From: an uncultured beta proteobacterium
Lineage (GTDB): Bacteria; Pseudomonadota; Gammaproteobacteria; Burkholderiales; Burkholderiaceae_C
Assembly (NCBI GenBank): GCA_903823025.1
Contig: CAIJRK010000047.1
Span: forward strand, 62,001-126,000
DNA: 64,000 nucleotides
Direction of reading: 5' to 3'
The translations under genes were made by a program, and so were the position numbers. The notes under the pieces were generated by a model, which worked only from the letters and a program-made list of their open reading frames with translations, did not search any database and was not told the DNA's origin. Below are positions 28,782 to 39,679 of this stretch, in pieces (within the stretch, counting starts at the first letter, position 1; every line of letters begins with the position of its first letter).

Positions 28782-29801
28782 TTATGCGGCAGTGACACAG
28801 TCGCGACCCATTTTTTTGGATTGATACAGGGCCGCATCGGCGCGTTCAATCAAATCCGAGACCTCATCACCGGGCAACATGGCGGCTACGCCTGCGGATA
28901 AACTCACCGTCAAGACCACCTGCTGTGTGCGCCGGTCCCGAATTTTCATGGCCTTGGTTTGTTGAAGCACCGTGTCCGCCAGTTTTAAACAAAAGTTGAG
29001 CGTGCTGTTGGGCAATAAAATCGCGAATTCCTCACCGCCATAGCGGGCGACTGAATGCGTTTTATCGGAACTGCAATAACTTAACACCTTGCCCAAAGCC
29101 TCAATCACACGATCGCCAATGACATGACCATGGGTGTCGTTGACTTGTTTGAAATGGTCAATATCGAGCATGATCATGTAATGCTGGCGATTCAACGCCA
29201 AAGGCTCAGCTAGCATTAATGCGAGCTGTTGGTCAAAGCCTTTGCGGTTCAAAATGCGTGTCAGGGGATCCAGCAAGACCTCATCACGGGCGCGCAGCAA
29301 ATCGATATTCAGCCGCTCAATTTCCAGCCGGTTCACGATTATTTGCTGCTCAAGCTCTTGCGCCGAGCTGCGCATCTGCAGCGTACCGGCCAGCGCTTGT
29401 GTAACAAAAGGCGTCATGGCAGACGGATCATTGGTGTTGAGCGCCTCAGTCAGGCCAAGCAGCTGCTCACTAAACAGGCCCGCCCGGTCTCCCGTGCGCA
29501 AAGCGCTCTCGGCCATGCCCGCCATCATGTATTGCAACTCACTGCTGATGCGTTGAATAACCTCTGGATCGGCATCCACCACATGCGCCTGATAGAGCCG
29601 ATTGAGCGTGGCATCGCCCAAGCGCGGTTCGACTTGAAGGGCCGCCTCAATGGCCTTCACCAGCCGGACATTCATACCGGCGGCAAACTCATACCAGACC
29701 GCATAAGACACCGGGTTAAAGGCGGCATCATGCTGCCCCATCAGCGCCAGCACGCTTCGCACCAATTCGGCACTTTGTTCTTTTGACTCTTTGTAGCGCA
29801 A
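28782..29801 (-). CDS. Diguanylate cyclase (GGDEF domain)
   Basis: The product (339 aa) makes the second messenger c-di-GMP from two GTP. The N-terminal two thirds (about 1-165) is an alpha-helical sensory/dimerisation region with no recognisable named domain. The GGDEF domain (about 172-338) has DPLTRILNRKGFDQQL, the metal site IMLDIDHFKQVNDTHGH and the active loop RYGGEEF, an intact catalytic motif. No RxxD inhibitory site is seen five residues before it. No transmembrane segment. The TTG at 29801 with GGAAAAATT upstream is the best start; an ATG about 20 codons in is an alternative. Confidence 0.88.
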   Translation of the reverse strand: MRYKESKEQSAELVRSVLALMGQHDAAFNPVSYAVWYEFAAGMNVRLVKAIEAALQVEPRLGDATLNRLYQAHVVDADPEVIQRISSELQYMMAGMAESALRTGDRAGLFSEQLLGLTEALNTNDPSAMTPFVTQALAGTLQMRSSAQELEQQIIVNRLEIERLNIDLLRARDEVLLDPLTRILNRKGFDQQLALMLAEPLALNRQHYMIMLDIDHFKQVNDTHGHVIGDRVIEALGKVLSYCSSDKTHSVARYGGEEFAILLPNSTLNFCLKLADTVLQQTKAMKIRDRRTQQVVLTVSLSAGVAAMLPGDEVSDLIERADAALYQSKKMGRDCVTAA

Positions 29802-29836
29802 AATTTTTCCAACGAAAGCACTGACGCCAGCGGCAC

Positions 29837-30595
29837 TTAACGCCCAAAAGCGTCATACCCGGTCTTCAAAATCAGTGCACTAACCACCACCATAAAAACA
29901 GCACGGACAAAACCCGTGCCATGCTTGAGAGCCAGGCGAGTACCCAGCAGACTCCCCATCACATTGGCGACCGCCATGAGGAGCACAAAGTGCCACCAGA
30001 CATGCCCCTTGGCTGCAAACAAAATTAACGCGGCAATGTTGGTTGCCGTGTTCACCAGTTTGGCCGAGGCAGAGGCACTTAAAAAGTCATAACCCAAAAA
30101 ACGCACAAACAAAAAGACCAGAAAACTACCGGTTCCTGGTCCAAAAAATCCATCATAAAAACCAATCAAAGCACCAATAGCCGCCGCCACGCCAGCTTCT
30201 TGGGCGCCTGAGAAACGTGGCGCATGGGTGCGCCCCAGCTCTTTTTTAAATACGGTGTAAATCAGCACGACCAGCAAGACGAACGGCAGCACCTTTCGTA
30301 AAAAGTCAGGGGACACCACGGTGACCAGCCAGGCGCCTGCAAACGCGGCCAAAAAACCTGCCCCAGCCGCCGGTAGCAAAGCCGCCCAGCGCATCTCTAC
30401 CCGACGACCAAATTGCCAAGTCGCAAAAGCAGTACCCCAAACCGAGGCGCCTTTGTTGGTTCCAAAAAGGGTGGCCGGGTGCACATTGGGAAAAACCGCA
30501 AACAGGGCTGGCACCAAAATCAGGCCACCGCCGCCCACAATCGAATCCACAAAACCAGCCAAAAACGAGGCGAACGAAACAATCAACAATTCCAT
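29837..30595 (-). CDS. TauE/SafE (TSUP) family permease
   Basis: The product (252 aa) is a polytopic inner-membrane protein with about seven or eight hydrophobic segments. It carries two TSUP signatures: FLAGFVDSIVGGGGLILVPAL at the N-terminus and IGALIGFYDGFFGPGTGSFLV in the second half. The family exports or imports sulfur-containing and small organic anions; the substrate here is unknown. It lies between a diguanylate cyclase and a chemoreceptor on the same strand without clear operon linkage. Confidence 0.88.
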   Translation of the reverse strand: MELLIVSFASFLAGFVDSIVGGGGLILVPALFAVFPNVHPATLFGTNKGASVWGTAFATWQFGRRVEMRWAALLPAAGAGFLAAFAGAWLVTVVSPDFLRKVLPFVLLVVLIYTVFKKELGRTHAPRFSGAQEAGVAAAIGALIGFYDGFFGPGTGSFLVFLFVRFLGYDFLSASASAKLVNTATNIAALILFAAKGHVWWHFVLLMAVANVMGSLLGTRLALKHGTGFVRAVFMVVVSALILKTGYDAFGR

Positions 30596-30726
30596 GGTTT
30601 GATGCTTCTATTTATTTTTTCTATTTTTATATTAATTTTTGGCATTTATTAGAATTGATTTATCCCAAATTTCACTTGGCGCAGCACATAGCCATACTGA
30701 ACTCAAGGGTTAGGCAACGTGGCTTG

Positions 30727-32175
30727 TCAAAAGCGGGCGATGCCTCTGATGTGTTCGCCGCCCACTGTGAACACCGCCACAATTTGTACTAACTCGTGGG
30801 CTTGTAATTTAAGGCTCCCAGCGGCGGCAGCCATCTCCTCCACCAGCGCCGCATTTTGTTGCGTCGCCTGATCCATCTGCATCACCGCCTCGCTGACTTG
30901 TGTCATGCCCAAGGCCTGTGCATGACTGGCCGTACTGATCTCACCCATGATGGTGGTCACATGGTTAATGCTGCCCACGACCTCCGCCATGGTGGCGCCC
31001 GCTTGATCAACCAAAAGCGTGCCTTGTTCAACCCGCACAACGCTGGCATTGATCAGCGATTTAATCTCTTTGGCAGCGGCGGCCGCACGCCCCGCCAAAC
31101 TGCGCACTTCACTGGCGACCACGGCAAAACCGCGCCCCTGCTCGCCAGCGCGGGCGGCCTCCACGGCGGCGTTCAAAGCCAAGATATTGGTTTGAAACGC
31201 AATGCCATCAATTACCTGAATGATGTCGGCAATCTTGTGCGAAGCCTCATTGATGCCGCGCATGGTGTCCACCACCTGCGAGACGACTTTGCCACCCTGC
31301 AGGGCCACCGTACTCGCGCTTAAGGCCAGTTGATTGGCTTCAAAGGCGTTATTCGCCGATTGCTTGACCGTCACGGAAAGCTGCGTGATGCGACTGGCTG
31401 TGTGTTGTAAGTGGCTCGCAGTTTGCTCGGTTCGCAGACTTAAATCCTGATTGCCGCTGGCAATTTCAGCACAGGCCACGTTGATGCTGGAGGCACCGCC
31501 TCGCACGGCAGACACGGCCACATTCATGCGTTGCAGCGCGCTTTTGAGTGTTTGGCCGGCCACCGTCAGGGTCTCGATACTGGAAACGTCCAGCGCGATG
31601 CCTTCCGCACGATTAACCCCTGACACGAGAGTGCCCAGCTCATCGCCTTCACGCGCCGCCCGGGCTAAACCCACCGCCAAAACAACCTCGACCCCCGACT
31701 GAATAATCACATACACGGCATGGAGGATGACCCGCGCAAAGTCAGGCTGGGACAAACAAAAAAAGCCGTAGCCCGCCGCTTGCAATCGGTCAAAAATCAT
31801 GTGATGCACGGCAAACAAAACTGCGGCGAAAACAATCGGGCGCCAATCCCGGTAAACCAGCAAAAAGGCCAGCGTCACGAAAACGCCAAAATGAAACTCG
31901 ACCATGCCACGGGCCAATTGAATGTGCAACGCAACCAGACTCACCTGCACAAAGGTCAACACAAACCGACTGGTCGTCGTGCCTTTGCCGCCTGCATAGG
32001 CCAGCGCAGCCACGATAACCAAAACCAGCGTGACGACCATCGCCAAACGGGCGTCAACAAATTGAAAACCCAAAACGACGCTGGCTAAAGCGCTGATCCC
32101 AATCGCCCCCAAAAGTGCCCGGTCACCCAACAGGGCCAGGGGATTCAAGCGTTCTTTTGATTCACGGGATTCCAT
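30727..32175 (-). CDS. Methyl-accepting chemotaxis protein with membrane-embedded sensor
   Basis: The product (482 aa) has an N-terminal integral-membrane region of about six hydrophobic segments (about 15-190). This replaces the usual two helices and periplasmic sensing domain. The cytoplasmic signalling domain follows, with the conserved hairpin tip [20 protein letters not shown] and [17 protein letters not shown], and flanking methylation helices. No HAMP domain is obvious and there is no C-terminal CheR-binding pentapeptide. It would pass signals to CheA/CheW; the stimulus is unknown. No other chemotaxis genes are nearby. Confidence 0.88.
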   Translation of the reverse strand: MESRESKERLNPLALLGDRALLGAIGISALASVVLGFQFVDARLAMVVTLVLVIVAALAYAGGKGTTTSRFVLTFVQVSLVALHIQLARGMVEFHFGVFVTLAFLLVYRDWRPIVFAAVLFAVHHMIFDRLQAAGYGFFCLSQPDFARVILHAVYVIIQSGVEVVLAVGLARAAREGDELGTLVSGVNRAEGIALDVSSIETLTVAGQTLKSALQRMNVAVSAVRGGASSINVACAEIASGNQDLSLRTEQTASHLQHTASRITQLSVTVKQSANNAFEANQLALSASTVALQGGKVVSQVVDTMRGINEASHKIADIIQVIDGIAFQTNILALNAAVEAARAGEQGRGFAVVASEVRSLAGRAAAAAKEIKSLINASVVRVEQGTLLVDQAGATMAEVVGSINHVTTIMGEISTASHAQALGMTQVSEAVMQMDQATQQNAALVEEMAAAAGSLKLQAHELVQIVAVFTVGGEHIRGIARF

Positions 32176-32235
32176 TGAAATAACCTCAATCTTGTCGGCA
32201 CACAGGGTTTAAAAAGCTGGCGATAGGCGATCAGC

Positions 32236-32273
32236 CCAAAAAAATGATGGGCACCATTTTAGGGTGCCCATCA
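32236..32273 (-). terminator. Intrinsic terminator of the bactofilin gene
   Basis: A perfect 11-bp stem (32245-32255 with 32263-32273; TGATGGGCACC and its complement) with a 7-base loop is preceded on the plus strand by seven A residues, which gives a T-run on the minus-strand transcript. It lies between the bactofilin stop and the chemoreceptor start. Confidence 0.9.
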
Positions 32274-32380
32274 TCAATTTTTCGCTAATTTTAATCATAG
32301 TGACCGAGTCGGTTATAAAAAAACCGACAAGGCTGAAAAATAAATATGGGTGGGGTTACCGAGGATTGCCAGCTGCCGAT

Positions 32381-32938
32381 TTAACCTGCCAAAGCCAACG
32401 CGTGCTTGTCTGAGCTGCTGCTTTTATGGATCGGCATGGCCCCATAGTGAATATCGCCGGAGAGTTGTCCGCCCTCTTCAATCACCAACTTGCCGTAACA
32501 AACCTTGCCGGTCACTTTGCCGGTGGCATAAATAATAAGTTTTTGACGCACGGTCAGGTTGCCATCAAATTGACCATGAATTTCGGCAATGTCAATTTCA
32601 GCCGAGCCTTTAAAAGAGCCTTGTTCTGAAATTTGCATGACCCGCGAATCCATCGTTGCCTCGACAAAGCCTTCAACCACCAAGGTATCGCAATCGGTAA
32701 TCTCTACGCCTTTGAGTTTGATATTGGGTCCCACTGTCAGTTTGCTTCCACTAGCGGCTGTCGTGGCACTGGCGCCAGACGGGCTAGCAGCAACAGATGC
32801 TGAGGCCAGCACGTTGTCGCTCGTAGATGAGGATGAAGAAGAGGAACCAAGCGTGGTTGTCCCCGGGGTCGGGACAACGTGACGCACAGGAGCCGATTCA
32901 GGCTCGCGTTTGTTGAAAAAGTGGGGGGCCATGGCCAT
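32381..32938 (-). CDS. Bactofilin
   Basis: The product (185 aa) is a cytoskeletal protein that polymerises without nucleotide. A disordered Ser/Ala/Thr-rich N-terminal stretch (about 15-65, with a run of serines) precedes the right-handed beta-helix bactofilin core (about 66-170: TVGPNIKLKGVEITDCDTLVVEG, GSFKGSAEIDIAEIHGQFDG, RQKLIIYATGKVTGKVCYGKL). The AT-rich ATG region has AAGGAAACC upstream. Bactofilins shape cells, position enzymes or support stalk and flagellum assembly; the role here is open. It forms its own transcript with a terminator after it. Confidence 0.92.
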   Translation of the reverse strand: MAMAPHFFNKREPESAPVRHVVPTPGTTTLGSSSSSSSTSDNVLASASVAASPSGASATTAASGSKLTVGPNIKLKGVEITDCDTLVVEGFVEATMDSRVMQISEQGSFKGSAEIDIAEIHGQFDGNLTVRQKLIIYATGKVTGKVCYGKLVIEEGGQLSGDIHYGAMPIHKSSSSDKHALALAG

Positions 32939-33045
32939 AAGGTTTCCTTATAAAAACTATTAGGATTTATGGTAGCGACCCGGCTTTTAAAAGTCTCCAC
33001 TGGTTTTGAAAAATTAGTAACAAAATGAATACACGTTACTGCTGT

Positions 33046-34188
33046 TTAACGCACTGTTGGCGACGGTTGCACTTCAATTGAGGCCAGATCAGCGTTACCC
33101 GAAAGATGCAGCGTGCGGGTTGGGAGAGCAATTTCAGCGCCATGGCTGGCAATTATTTTTGCAATTTGCAGCATGACATCTTGTTTGATCTCATGAAACG
33201 CGACCCAGGCTGTCGTGCGGGTAAAGGTGTAAACCATGATGTCCAGCGAGGAGGCAGAGAACTGGAGAAAATTAACAATTGTGGTTTGCGTTTGAGAAAT
33301 TTCAGGATGGTTGCGCAGCATGGTCTGAATGTCTGCAACGATGACGCCGACTTTATTAATATCGCTGTAACGAACCCCTATATTTTCAGAAATACGGCGG
33401 TTGGTCATGCGCGATGCGTTCTCGACGGCAATTTGCGTGAAGATGGCGTTAGGCACATACAGAGGACGGCTGTCAAACGTTCGAATACGCGTTAAGCGCC
33501 AGCCAATATCTTCAACCGTGCCTTCAATCTGTTTGTCGGGCGAGCGAATCCAGTCGCCAGTGGCAAATGGTCGATCAAGATAAACCATCAAGCCGCCAAA
33601 GAAGTTAGCCAGCAAGTCCTTGGCCGCAAAACCGACCGCAATCCCGCCGATACCACCAAAAGCGAGCACACCTGAAATCGAAAAACCCAGACTCTGCAGA
33701 CCAACAATGACCGACGTAATCAGGACGGATACGCGCAACAACTTGCCAATCGCATCCACCGTGGTGCGGTCCACCGCCTCGCCCCGCAATTGACGCTGGG
33801 CCATGATGCCGTCTTGCACGTTACCAATAAACCGCACCAAAAACCAGGTCAGGCAGGCAATCACACCAATAGTTCGGGCTGGCGGAATCGCATCGAATAG
33901 AGCCGCATCGGTCTCGGTCTGAACAATGTGGGCGGCGAAGGCAATACCGATAATCCACGCCAGCACAGTCAAGGGTTTGCGGGCGGCGGACACGAGGGCG
34001 AAGTCCCACGGTGTCGCGGTAAGGCGGGTGCGCTCCTCCAGCTTGGCAAGCAAACGCCGCAAAAAGAAGTTGGCAACGACAACCCCCAAAACAACTATAA
34101 AAATCTGCAGTACCAGGGTGAGAACCGTGTCTCCCCCAGTTAGGCGCAGCAGCCAGTTTTCAAGCAAATCAAGATTCATGAGAGCCAA
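33046..34188 (-). CDS. Mechanosensitive channel, MscS family
   Basis: The product (380 aa) has about four or five N-terminal transmembrane helices, the pore helix in LAFGGIGGIAVGFAAKDLLANFFGG and the beta domain following (YLDRPFATGDWI, EGTVEDIGWRLTRIRT). The C-terminal alpha/beta domain runs to about residue 365. It should open on membrane tension and release solutes during osmotic downshock. It is longer at the N-terminus than E. coli MscS, as in many environmental homologues. Confidence 0.93.
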   Translation of the reverse strand: MALMNLDLLENWLLRLTGGDTVLTLVLQIFIVVLGVVVANFFLRRLLAKLEERTRLTATPWDFALVSAARKPLTVLAWIIGIAFAAHIVQTETDAALFDAIPPARTIGVIACLTWFLVRFIGNVQDGIMAQRQLRGEAVDRTTVDAIGKLLRVSVLITSVIVGLQSLGFSISGVLAFGGIGGIAVGFAAKDLLANFFGGLMVYLDRPFATGDWIRSPDKQIEGTVEDIGWRLTRIRTFDSRPLYVPNAIFTQIAVENASRMTNRRISENIGVRYSDINKVGVIVADIQTMLRNHPEISQTQTTIVNFLQFSASSLDIMVYTFTRTTAWVAFHEIKQDVMLQIAKIIASHGAEIALPTRTLHLSGNADLASIEVQPSPTVR

Positions 34189-34261
34189 GGCGTGAGAGAC
34201 AAAGAGCTGTCTAGTTTAGCGGGCAGAGGCTTTTAAGCGTTGCGCCGCGTCCCGCAGAAAA

Positions 34262-34681
34262 CTACGCCAGATAGTCGCCGTTGGCCTCGGGCTGAAACAC
34301 AATGGCTTGTACTTTGGTGCCCACGCAGGAGCCATCGGGCGCATCCCAGCGGGCCACCGCCCCGACCGGCAAACCCAACAGGCTGCTGCCCACAGGCGAG
34401 AGCACTGAAATCGCGCCTGAAGCCGGGTCAACATCAGCGGGATAGCACAGCGTGAGTTGGCGCTCCTCACCGGTTTTAATGTCAGCCACCAACACCTGTG
34501 AATTCATGGTGACGACATTGACGGGCACGTCCTCGGAACGAACCAGATCGGCGCTATCAAGCACCTCTTCAAGGTTGCTAACCATCGCGCTGGGCTGACG
34601 ACTTAGCAGGTTTTGAATGCGCACATGATCGATCTCGGTCACGACGCGAATAGGCTCAATTAAATTAACGGAATTAGACAT
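34262..34681 (-). CDS. rnk: Regulator of nucleoside diphosphate kinase (Rnk/GreA-like)
   Basis: The product (139 aa) is a GreA/GreB-fold protein with a short N-terminal coiled coil and a C-terminal FKBP-like domain (about 60-139): VTMNSQVLVADIKTGEERQLTLCYPADVDP and ISVLSPVGSSLLGLPVGAVARW. Rnk proteins bind RNA polymerase near the secondary channel. The ATG at 34681 with CAGGAGTGTTTC upstream is the correct start; the frame is open 15 codons further but has no support there. Confidence 0.88.
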   Translation of the reverse strand: MSNSVNLIEPIRVVTEIDHVRIQNLLSRQPSAMVSNLEEVLDSADLVRSEDVPVNVVTMNSQVLVADIKTGEERQLTLCYPADVDPASGAISVLSPVGSSLLGLPVGAVARWDAPDGSCVGTKVQAIVFQPEANGDYLA

Positions 34682-34990
34682 GAAACACTCCTGAATCAAC
34701 AAGGCCCGACAAAAGACTCCGGGCAAGTTGCGCTAGAGGCCAGCCCGACGATCAGAAATGCGCTGTAAAACTAAAAGGTAGATCGCCGGGCTGAGGAGTG
34801 GCCAGCAGGTTTACACATGCTGCACGCCCACATCGCTCGCATGTGCGCCTCCACCTGTCCCCAAGACGGGGCAGCGTGTCGATGAGCCTGTGCGTCCAGA
34901 CGCGGGAGCAGGCAAGTGTGAGCGGCGCAATGCATGAGGGCATGTTAACCCGACACCCTGGAGTGGCCGTAAAAGCAATCCCTTACCTCC
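34682..34990. other. Gap of about 0.3 kb without a convincing gene
   Basis: Between rnk and the beta-barrel gene there is only a 63-codon minus-strand frame (34752-34943) with no ribosome-binding site. A CxxC pair (CERCGRAAC) is visible in it, but nothing supports translation. Otherwise I see a promoter region for rnk and no repeats of note. Confidence 0.3.
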
Positions 34991-35572
34991 TTAAAAACGA
35001 TAGCGTGCACTTAAAGTCGCGGCACTGATGCGGTCACGGTCACCACCAGGAAATTTCAAATCATGTTCCTCATACTGCAACACCGCCGACCACTGCGGGT
35101 GAAAAATGAACTCGGCACCCACCCCATACGACCAACCAAAATCACGCTCGCTACCCGCAGCCACGCCAGCGCCCGCAGCTGAAGTGACCTCTGTTTTTGC
35201 GTAGGTTGTGCCCAGCCTGCCCATCAAATTAAAGCTCGCGTTGAGTGGCAGTCTGCCAAGCAAACTCAAATTAAATCCATCGGCTTTGGTGCGCCCACCC
35301 GCCCGATCAACCTGACCGAAATCGGTATAGCCCAACTCGACGCCCACATTACTGTTGAAGTAGGTGCCGACATTCACGTTGTAAGCGGTGTCGCGTTTAT
35401 CGGATGCAAAAAGGCCTGTGCCATTCGTCAGTGAAAAATCAGACTGCCCCGCCCCCAGACCGATATAACTATGACCCGGCGACAACCCACTTTGCGCTTG
35501 GGCACCCACCCCAACAGCCAACGAAGCCGCCGCCAGAACCAGACGGGCGAATAAGCGGTTTGACTTTTTCAT
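34991..35572 (-). CDS. Outer-membrane beta-barrel protein (OmpA-like barrel)
   Basis: The product (193 aa) has a signal peptide (MKKSNRLFARLVLAAASLAVGVGAQA, cleaved near residue 26) and an eight-stranded small barrel: SYIGLGAGQSDFSL, VNVGTYFNSNVGVELGYTDFG, FNLSLLGRLPL and the last strand ending ATLSARYRF. The terminal phenylalanine is the usual BAM recognition signal. Function cannot be assigned; no peptidoglycan-binding OmpA domain is present. It is monocistronic. Confidence 0.85.
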   Translation of the reverse strand: MKKSNRLFARLVLAAASLAVGVGAQAQSGLSPGHSYIGLGAGQSDFSLTNGTGLFASDKRDTAYNVNVGTYFNSNVGVELGYTDFGQVDRAGGRTKADGFNLSLLGRLPLNASFNLMGRLGTTYAKTEVTSAAGAGVAAGSERDFGWSYGVGAEFIFHPQWSAVLQYEEHDLKFPGGDRDRISAATLSARYRF

Positions 35573-35775
35573 AGAAGCTCCTAAATAAGACCAGACCCCA
35601 AAAAAACCTGAAAAATAACTATAGCGGGCTTGCCCCGGTTTTGATGTAGGTCTTTATGGTCATGTTTTGTCAGCACAAGTTGATGCTCATGGTTGACTGA
35701 AAAAAGTCATAAGCCACCGATAATCTTTGTCACGCGCGGCCTGCCGCTCAATCAATAGGGTAAGAAAACAAGTCA

Positions 35776-38700
35776 ATGGAAAACAATACCAAATACAACA
35801 GCAACCAGTGGTTCTCCACGGAGTTGCTGAAAAAAGTAACCAAACAAGATGTGTGGAATGGCGGTGTTTTGCTCTATCTGACGCAAAAAATTATGCATCT
35901 GGAAGTCACGCGAATCGATAATCACTGGCAGCTGGAAGGCGAGGTGCAAGACACCCAAAAATGGCCTTTTACGACGCACATCAAGTTCACACTGGCCACC
36001 GATAACCAAGTCGCTAGTTGGCACAGCGTGTGCACCTGTCCCGTCAGACATCAATGCAAACACGGCTTGGCGCTGATGCTCAAAGCTGCGCACCATGGTT
36101 TGTCCTTGTTAGACCCCGCCGCGCGCCACCTCGCCACCGTCGCACCCACAGCTGAACAAATTGAAGCTGAGCATCAGGCGGCAAAAACGCGCATTGAAGA
36201 ACTCGCGCGCATTGCCGCAGAAACTCAAGTGCTGCGTTGGATGCAAGACCTTGACCGAACCAGCGGGTCGATGCCGCCACTGCGCGAAGCACAACCGGCA
36301 ACCGTGGGCGGACCCGGACAAGTCAAAGAAAAGCAAGAGTTCTACCTGTATTTACTCAGTGTAGTAGCTGTCAACAACCTCAAACAACAACTGCAAATCG
36401 AGGCCGTTGTCTCCTCCCGCAAAAAAAATGGCGCGTGGGCCAACCCCAAGCCGATCCGCCAGCCGCCTTATCAAGGTCTGCGGGTTTACGACCAAGCCAC
36501 CTTGGTGGATCACGAAGTGCTTCAACTCATCGGCAGCATGACCAGTCCTTATCACTACAACTACAGCCATTCCACCACGCTCAGCGGCTTGCCTGCAGGA
36601 CGGGTCGGGCTGATTACGCTGGAGCAGGCGGCCAGCACCGGACGGCTATTTTTTAAAACCAGCGAGGGCCATCCCGGTGCCGTTATTCAATGGGGGCCAC
36701 CGCAGCCGCTGAACTGGGATTGGCAGGAAGTCAAGTCCAATAAAACTGCCGAATCTGACTGGGTCTTACGCGCCAAACTGGCAGACACTCACGCCCGGTT
36801 GTGCCTGAATAAACCACCGCTGTACCTGAACGCCGCGCAAGGCATGTGTGGGTTGGTGCAGGCAGAGGGCATTGCGTCCACCCAGTTAGAGGTGCTGCTG
36901 AACGCCCCACCGCTCCAGCCAGCGGCCTTGCAAAAACACCAGTTACCTCTTATTCAACGCCTAGGCCACTTACCACTGCCCCCTGTTTTGCAAAAAATAA
37001 AAACCGTGCAAGGCATCACGCCGACGGCGCACTTGCAGGTGTCGCCCAACGCGCAAGAGGACGTCGCGCAACGGGGTTTGATGCAGGCCCGATTGAGCTT
37101 TGACTACGCGGGCCATCGTGGCTGGTGGGCGGACCAGGGCAACACGGTTTTGATCGACGACCCCAAAGAACACATCTTGCTGCACCGCGATACGCAAGCC
37201 GAATTGAATGCCATTGCCCGCCTGTTTGATTTGGGACTAACCACGGCCCACCAAAACACCTTTGGCATTCCCGGCAAAACGTCGCAACAAAACTGGCTGC
37301 AATGGGCAGATGACGGTTTTAACGTGCTTCATGAAGCCGGTTTTGAAGTCACCGTGGACGAATCCTTGCACGGCTGGATCACCCATGCCGACGCGCTGGA
37401 AGTGCAACTAAAACCCGAAGGCGACGAAGACGATGAAGGCTTTGAGTCGGCCACCTCACCGTGGTTTGACTTGTCATTGGGCATGGAAATCAACGGCCAG
37501 CGTTACAACATCCTGCCCTGGCTGCCCGAGCTGATTACCACCGCAACGGCTAGTCCGCTCGACCCGGAAACGGGACTGCCCAACCTGCCGCCATTCATAT
37601 TTTTACGCGATCCCCAAAGCAACGGCTTTATTCGACTACCTACTGACACACTCAAACCCTGGCTGGCCGCGCTCTTGGAGCTGGTCGGTGACAGTGATTA
37701 TGATTTTTCAGGTGAGAGCCTCAAGCTCTCGCGCCTGGATGCCTTGCGCACGGGTGCTGCTTTGGGTGAAGGCGCTGTGTGGGAAGGCGCCCAAGCCTTG
37801 CGCAACATGGTGCAGCAGCTCAGTGGTCGCGCCGAACTGTCCGAAGTACCGATGCCCGCCAGCGTTCAGGCCAGTCTGCGTCCATACCAGCAACAAGGCG
37901 TGAACTGGTTGCAGTTTTTGCGCGAACACGGCTTGGGCGGCATTCTGGCCGATGACATGGGATTGGGCAAAACCCTGCAAACGCTGGTTCACATTCAAAT
38001 CGAAAAAGACGCTGGACGCCTGACGCATCCGGCTCTTATCATTGCGCCAGTGAGCCTGATGGGCAACTGGCAGCGCGAAACAGCCCGTTTTTGCCCGCAG
38101 TTGCGCAGCTTGGTGCTACACGGCAAAGACCGGCACGAAGTGGCCGACACCATGAGCGAGTTTGATGTCGTGATTGCGCCCTACTCGCTGTTGCAGCGCG
38201 ACCGTGAACGCTGGCTGGAAGCCAAATGGCACTTGGTGGTTTTGGATGAAGCGCAAAACATCAAAAATGCCAACACCTACGCCGCGCAAGTGGTGGGTCA
38301 ACTGCAAACGCGACACCGCCTGTGTTTGTCCGGCACCCCGATGGAAAACCATTTAGGCGAAATCTGGAGCCTATTTCACTTTTTGATGCCAGGTTTTTTG
38401 GGCAGCCAAAAACGCTTCTCGCAACTGTTTCGCGCGCCGATTGAAAAACAGGGAAACCCCGAGCGCATGACCCAGTTACGCGCTCGCATCACGCCCTTCA
38501 TGCTGCGCCGTACCAAAGCCATCGTCGCCAACGAACTGCCGCCCAAAGTCGAAACCGTGATGCGCGTGGAGCTATCAGGCAAACAGGCTGATCTGTACGA
38601 AACCATCCGACTTGGCATGGAAAAAACCGTGCGTGAAGCCTTGGCGACCAAAGGTCTGGCCAAGTCGCAAATCACGATTCTGGACGCGCTTTTGAAGCTG

Positions 38701-39279
38701 CGCCAAGTCTGCTGCGACCCACACCTTTTAAAACTGGATGCCGCCAAAAAAGTCACCACCTCGGCCAAGCTGGATCGCTTGATGGAGTTACTGCCTGAAA
38801 TGCTGGCGGAAGGGCGGCGCATTTTGTTGTTCTCTCAGTTCACCAGCATGTTGACGCTGATCGAGGCCGAACTCATCAAACGCAAGATCAACTGGGTCAA
38901 GCTGACCGGTCAAAGCCAGAAGCGCGACGCGCTGATCGAGCAATTCACCAGCGGCCAAGTGCCACTGTTTCTCATCAGCCTGAAAGCAGGCGGCGTGGGG
39001 CTGAACCTGCCGCAGGCCGACACGGTCATTCACTACGACCCGTGGTGGAACCCGGCGGTTGAAAATCAGGCCACTGACCGTGCTCACCGCATTGGTCAAA
39101 CGCACAGCGTGTGGGTCGTCAAACTGGTGGCGCAAGGCACGATTGAAGAACGTATTTTGGCGCTGCAAGAACGCAAGGCGGCGCTGGCCGAGAGCATGTA
39201 CAGCGGGTCTGTTGGGCGCAAGGAACCGCTGTTTAACGAAAATGATCTGGCGGAATTGCTCAAACCGCTGTCTGCCTGA
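35776..39279 (+). CDS. SWIM zinc-finger / SNF2-family DNA helicase (HepA-like)
   Basis: The product (1167 aa) has a SWIM zinc finger near the N-terminus (CxCx6CxH pattern in [11 protein letters not shown], about residues 79-90), a long middle region (about 100-700) and an SNF2 ATPase domain. Motif I is [17 protein letters not shown], motif [14 protein letters not shown] (DEAQ box), motif [20 protein letters not shown], and the helicase C half carries [18 protein letters not shown] and [15 protein letters not shown]2 enzymes translocate on double-stranded DNA and remodel protein-DNA complexes. This solitary form is widespread and of unclear role. It lies immediately before an integrated element but is flanked by a core-genome gene on the left. 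Confidence 0.9.
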   Translation: MENNTKYNSNQWFSTELLKKVTKQDVWNGGVLLYLTQKIMHLEVTRIDNHWQLEGEVQDTQKWPFTTHIKFTLATDNQVASWHSVCTCPVRHQCKHGLALMLKAAHHGLSLLDPAARHLATVAPTAEQIEAEHQAAKTRIEELARIAAETQVLRWMQDLDRTSGSMPPLREAQPATVGGPGQVKEKQEFYLYLLSVVAVNNLKQQLQIEAVVSSRKKNGAWANPKPIRQPPYQGLRVYDQATLVDHEVLQLIGSMTSPYHYNYSHSTTLSGLPAGRVGLITLEQAASTGRLFFKTSEGHPGAVIQWGPPQPLNWDWQEVKSNKTAESDWVLRAKLADTHARLCLNKPPLYLNAAQGMCGLVQAEGIASTQLEVLLNAPPLQPAALQKHQLPLIQRLGHLPLPPVLQKIKTVQGITPTAHLQVSPNAQEDVAQRGLMQARLSFDYAGHRGWWADQGNTVLIDDPKEHILLHRDTQAELNAIARLFDLGLTTAHQNTFGIPGKTSQQNWLQWADDGFNVLHEAGFEVTVDESLHGWITHADALEVQLKPEGDEDDEGFESATSPWFDLSLGMEINGQRYNILPWLPELITTATASPLDPETGLPNLPPFIFLRDPQSNGFIRLPTDTLKPWLAALLELVGDSDYDFSGESLKLSRLDALRTGAALGEGAVWEGAQALRNMVQQLSGRAELSEVPMPASVQASLRPYQQQGVNWLQFLREHGLGGILADDMGLGKTLQTLVHIQIEKDAGRLTHPALIIAPVSLMGNWQRETARFCPQLRSLVLHGKDRHEVADTMSEFDVVIAPYSLLQRDRERWLEAKWHLVVLDEAQNIKNANTYAAQVVGQLQTRHRLCLSGTPMENHLGEIWSLFHFLMPGFLGSQKRFSQLFRAPIEKQGNPERMTQLRARITPFMLRRTKAIVANELPPKVETVMRVELSGKQADLYETIRLGMEKTVREALATKGLAKSQITILDALLKLRQVCCDPHLLKLDAAKKVTTSAKLDRLMELLPEMLAEGRRILLFSQFTSMLTLIEAELIKRKINWVKLTGQSQKRDALIEQFTSGQVPLFLISLKAGGVGLNLPQADTVIHYDPWWNPAVENQATDRAHRIGQTHSVWVVKLVAQGTIEERILALQERKAALAESMYSGSVGRKEPLFNENDLAELLKPLSA

Positions 39280-39632
39280 TTGCTATCAAAGATGGCACTG
39301 CCAGTTGCAAAATTTATATAAATGATGGTCTGACTGAATTCATGCCGGCAAATGAACCGGTTAGACATCGATTGATACTCGCCTCAGTAGCCTGAAACCG
39401 GCGGCATGGAGCAGACCAGGCATGCTGCAGAAATAGCACACAAAAAACCTGCTCTAAGCCATTGCCAGCAAGTTTCTACGCATTAAATTTGTTAAATCAG
39501 CCTGTAGCCCTCGTCATACATGCGTAGCTTGCTATTGTTTTATTTAGAAATAGGTAGAAAACTTGTCGGTACCGGCTTATTCGTTCAATGGATCTATAAA
39601 CAGACCGGACACAAGGACCGTTTGTACTCGGA
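39280..39632. other. AT-rich gap between the SNF2 gene and the element
   Basis: About 350 bases without a plausible gene. The only structure I see is the palindrome ATTTATATAAAT at 39314-39325 and short A/T runs. It is core-genome sequence to the left of the attachment site. Confidence 0.4.
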
Positions 39633-39665
39633 AACGAAAACGCCAACTGCATGAGTTGGCGTTTT
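39633..39665 (-). terminator. Original terminator of tRNA-Phe, now stranded at the left end
   Basis: A 12-bp perfect stem, AAAACGCCAACT (39637-39648) with its complement at 39654-39665, encloses a 5-base loop. Its minus-strand transcript ends in a short T-run. It lies just beyond the tRNA 3'-end remnant, where the terminator of the uninterrupted tRNA-Phe gene would be. Confidence 0.75.
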
Positions 39666-39679
39666 GTCAAGAATTATCT

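Noticed and set aside
34752-34943. 63-codon minus-strand frame with CxxC
   Set aside because: No ribosome-binding site and no recognisable family.
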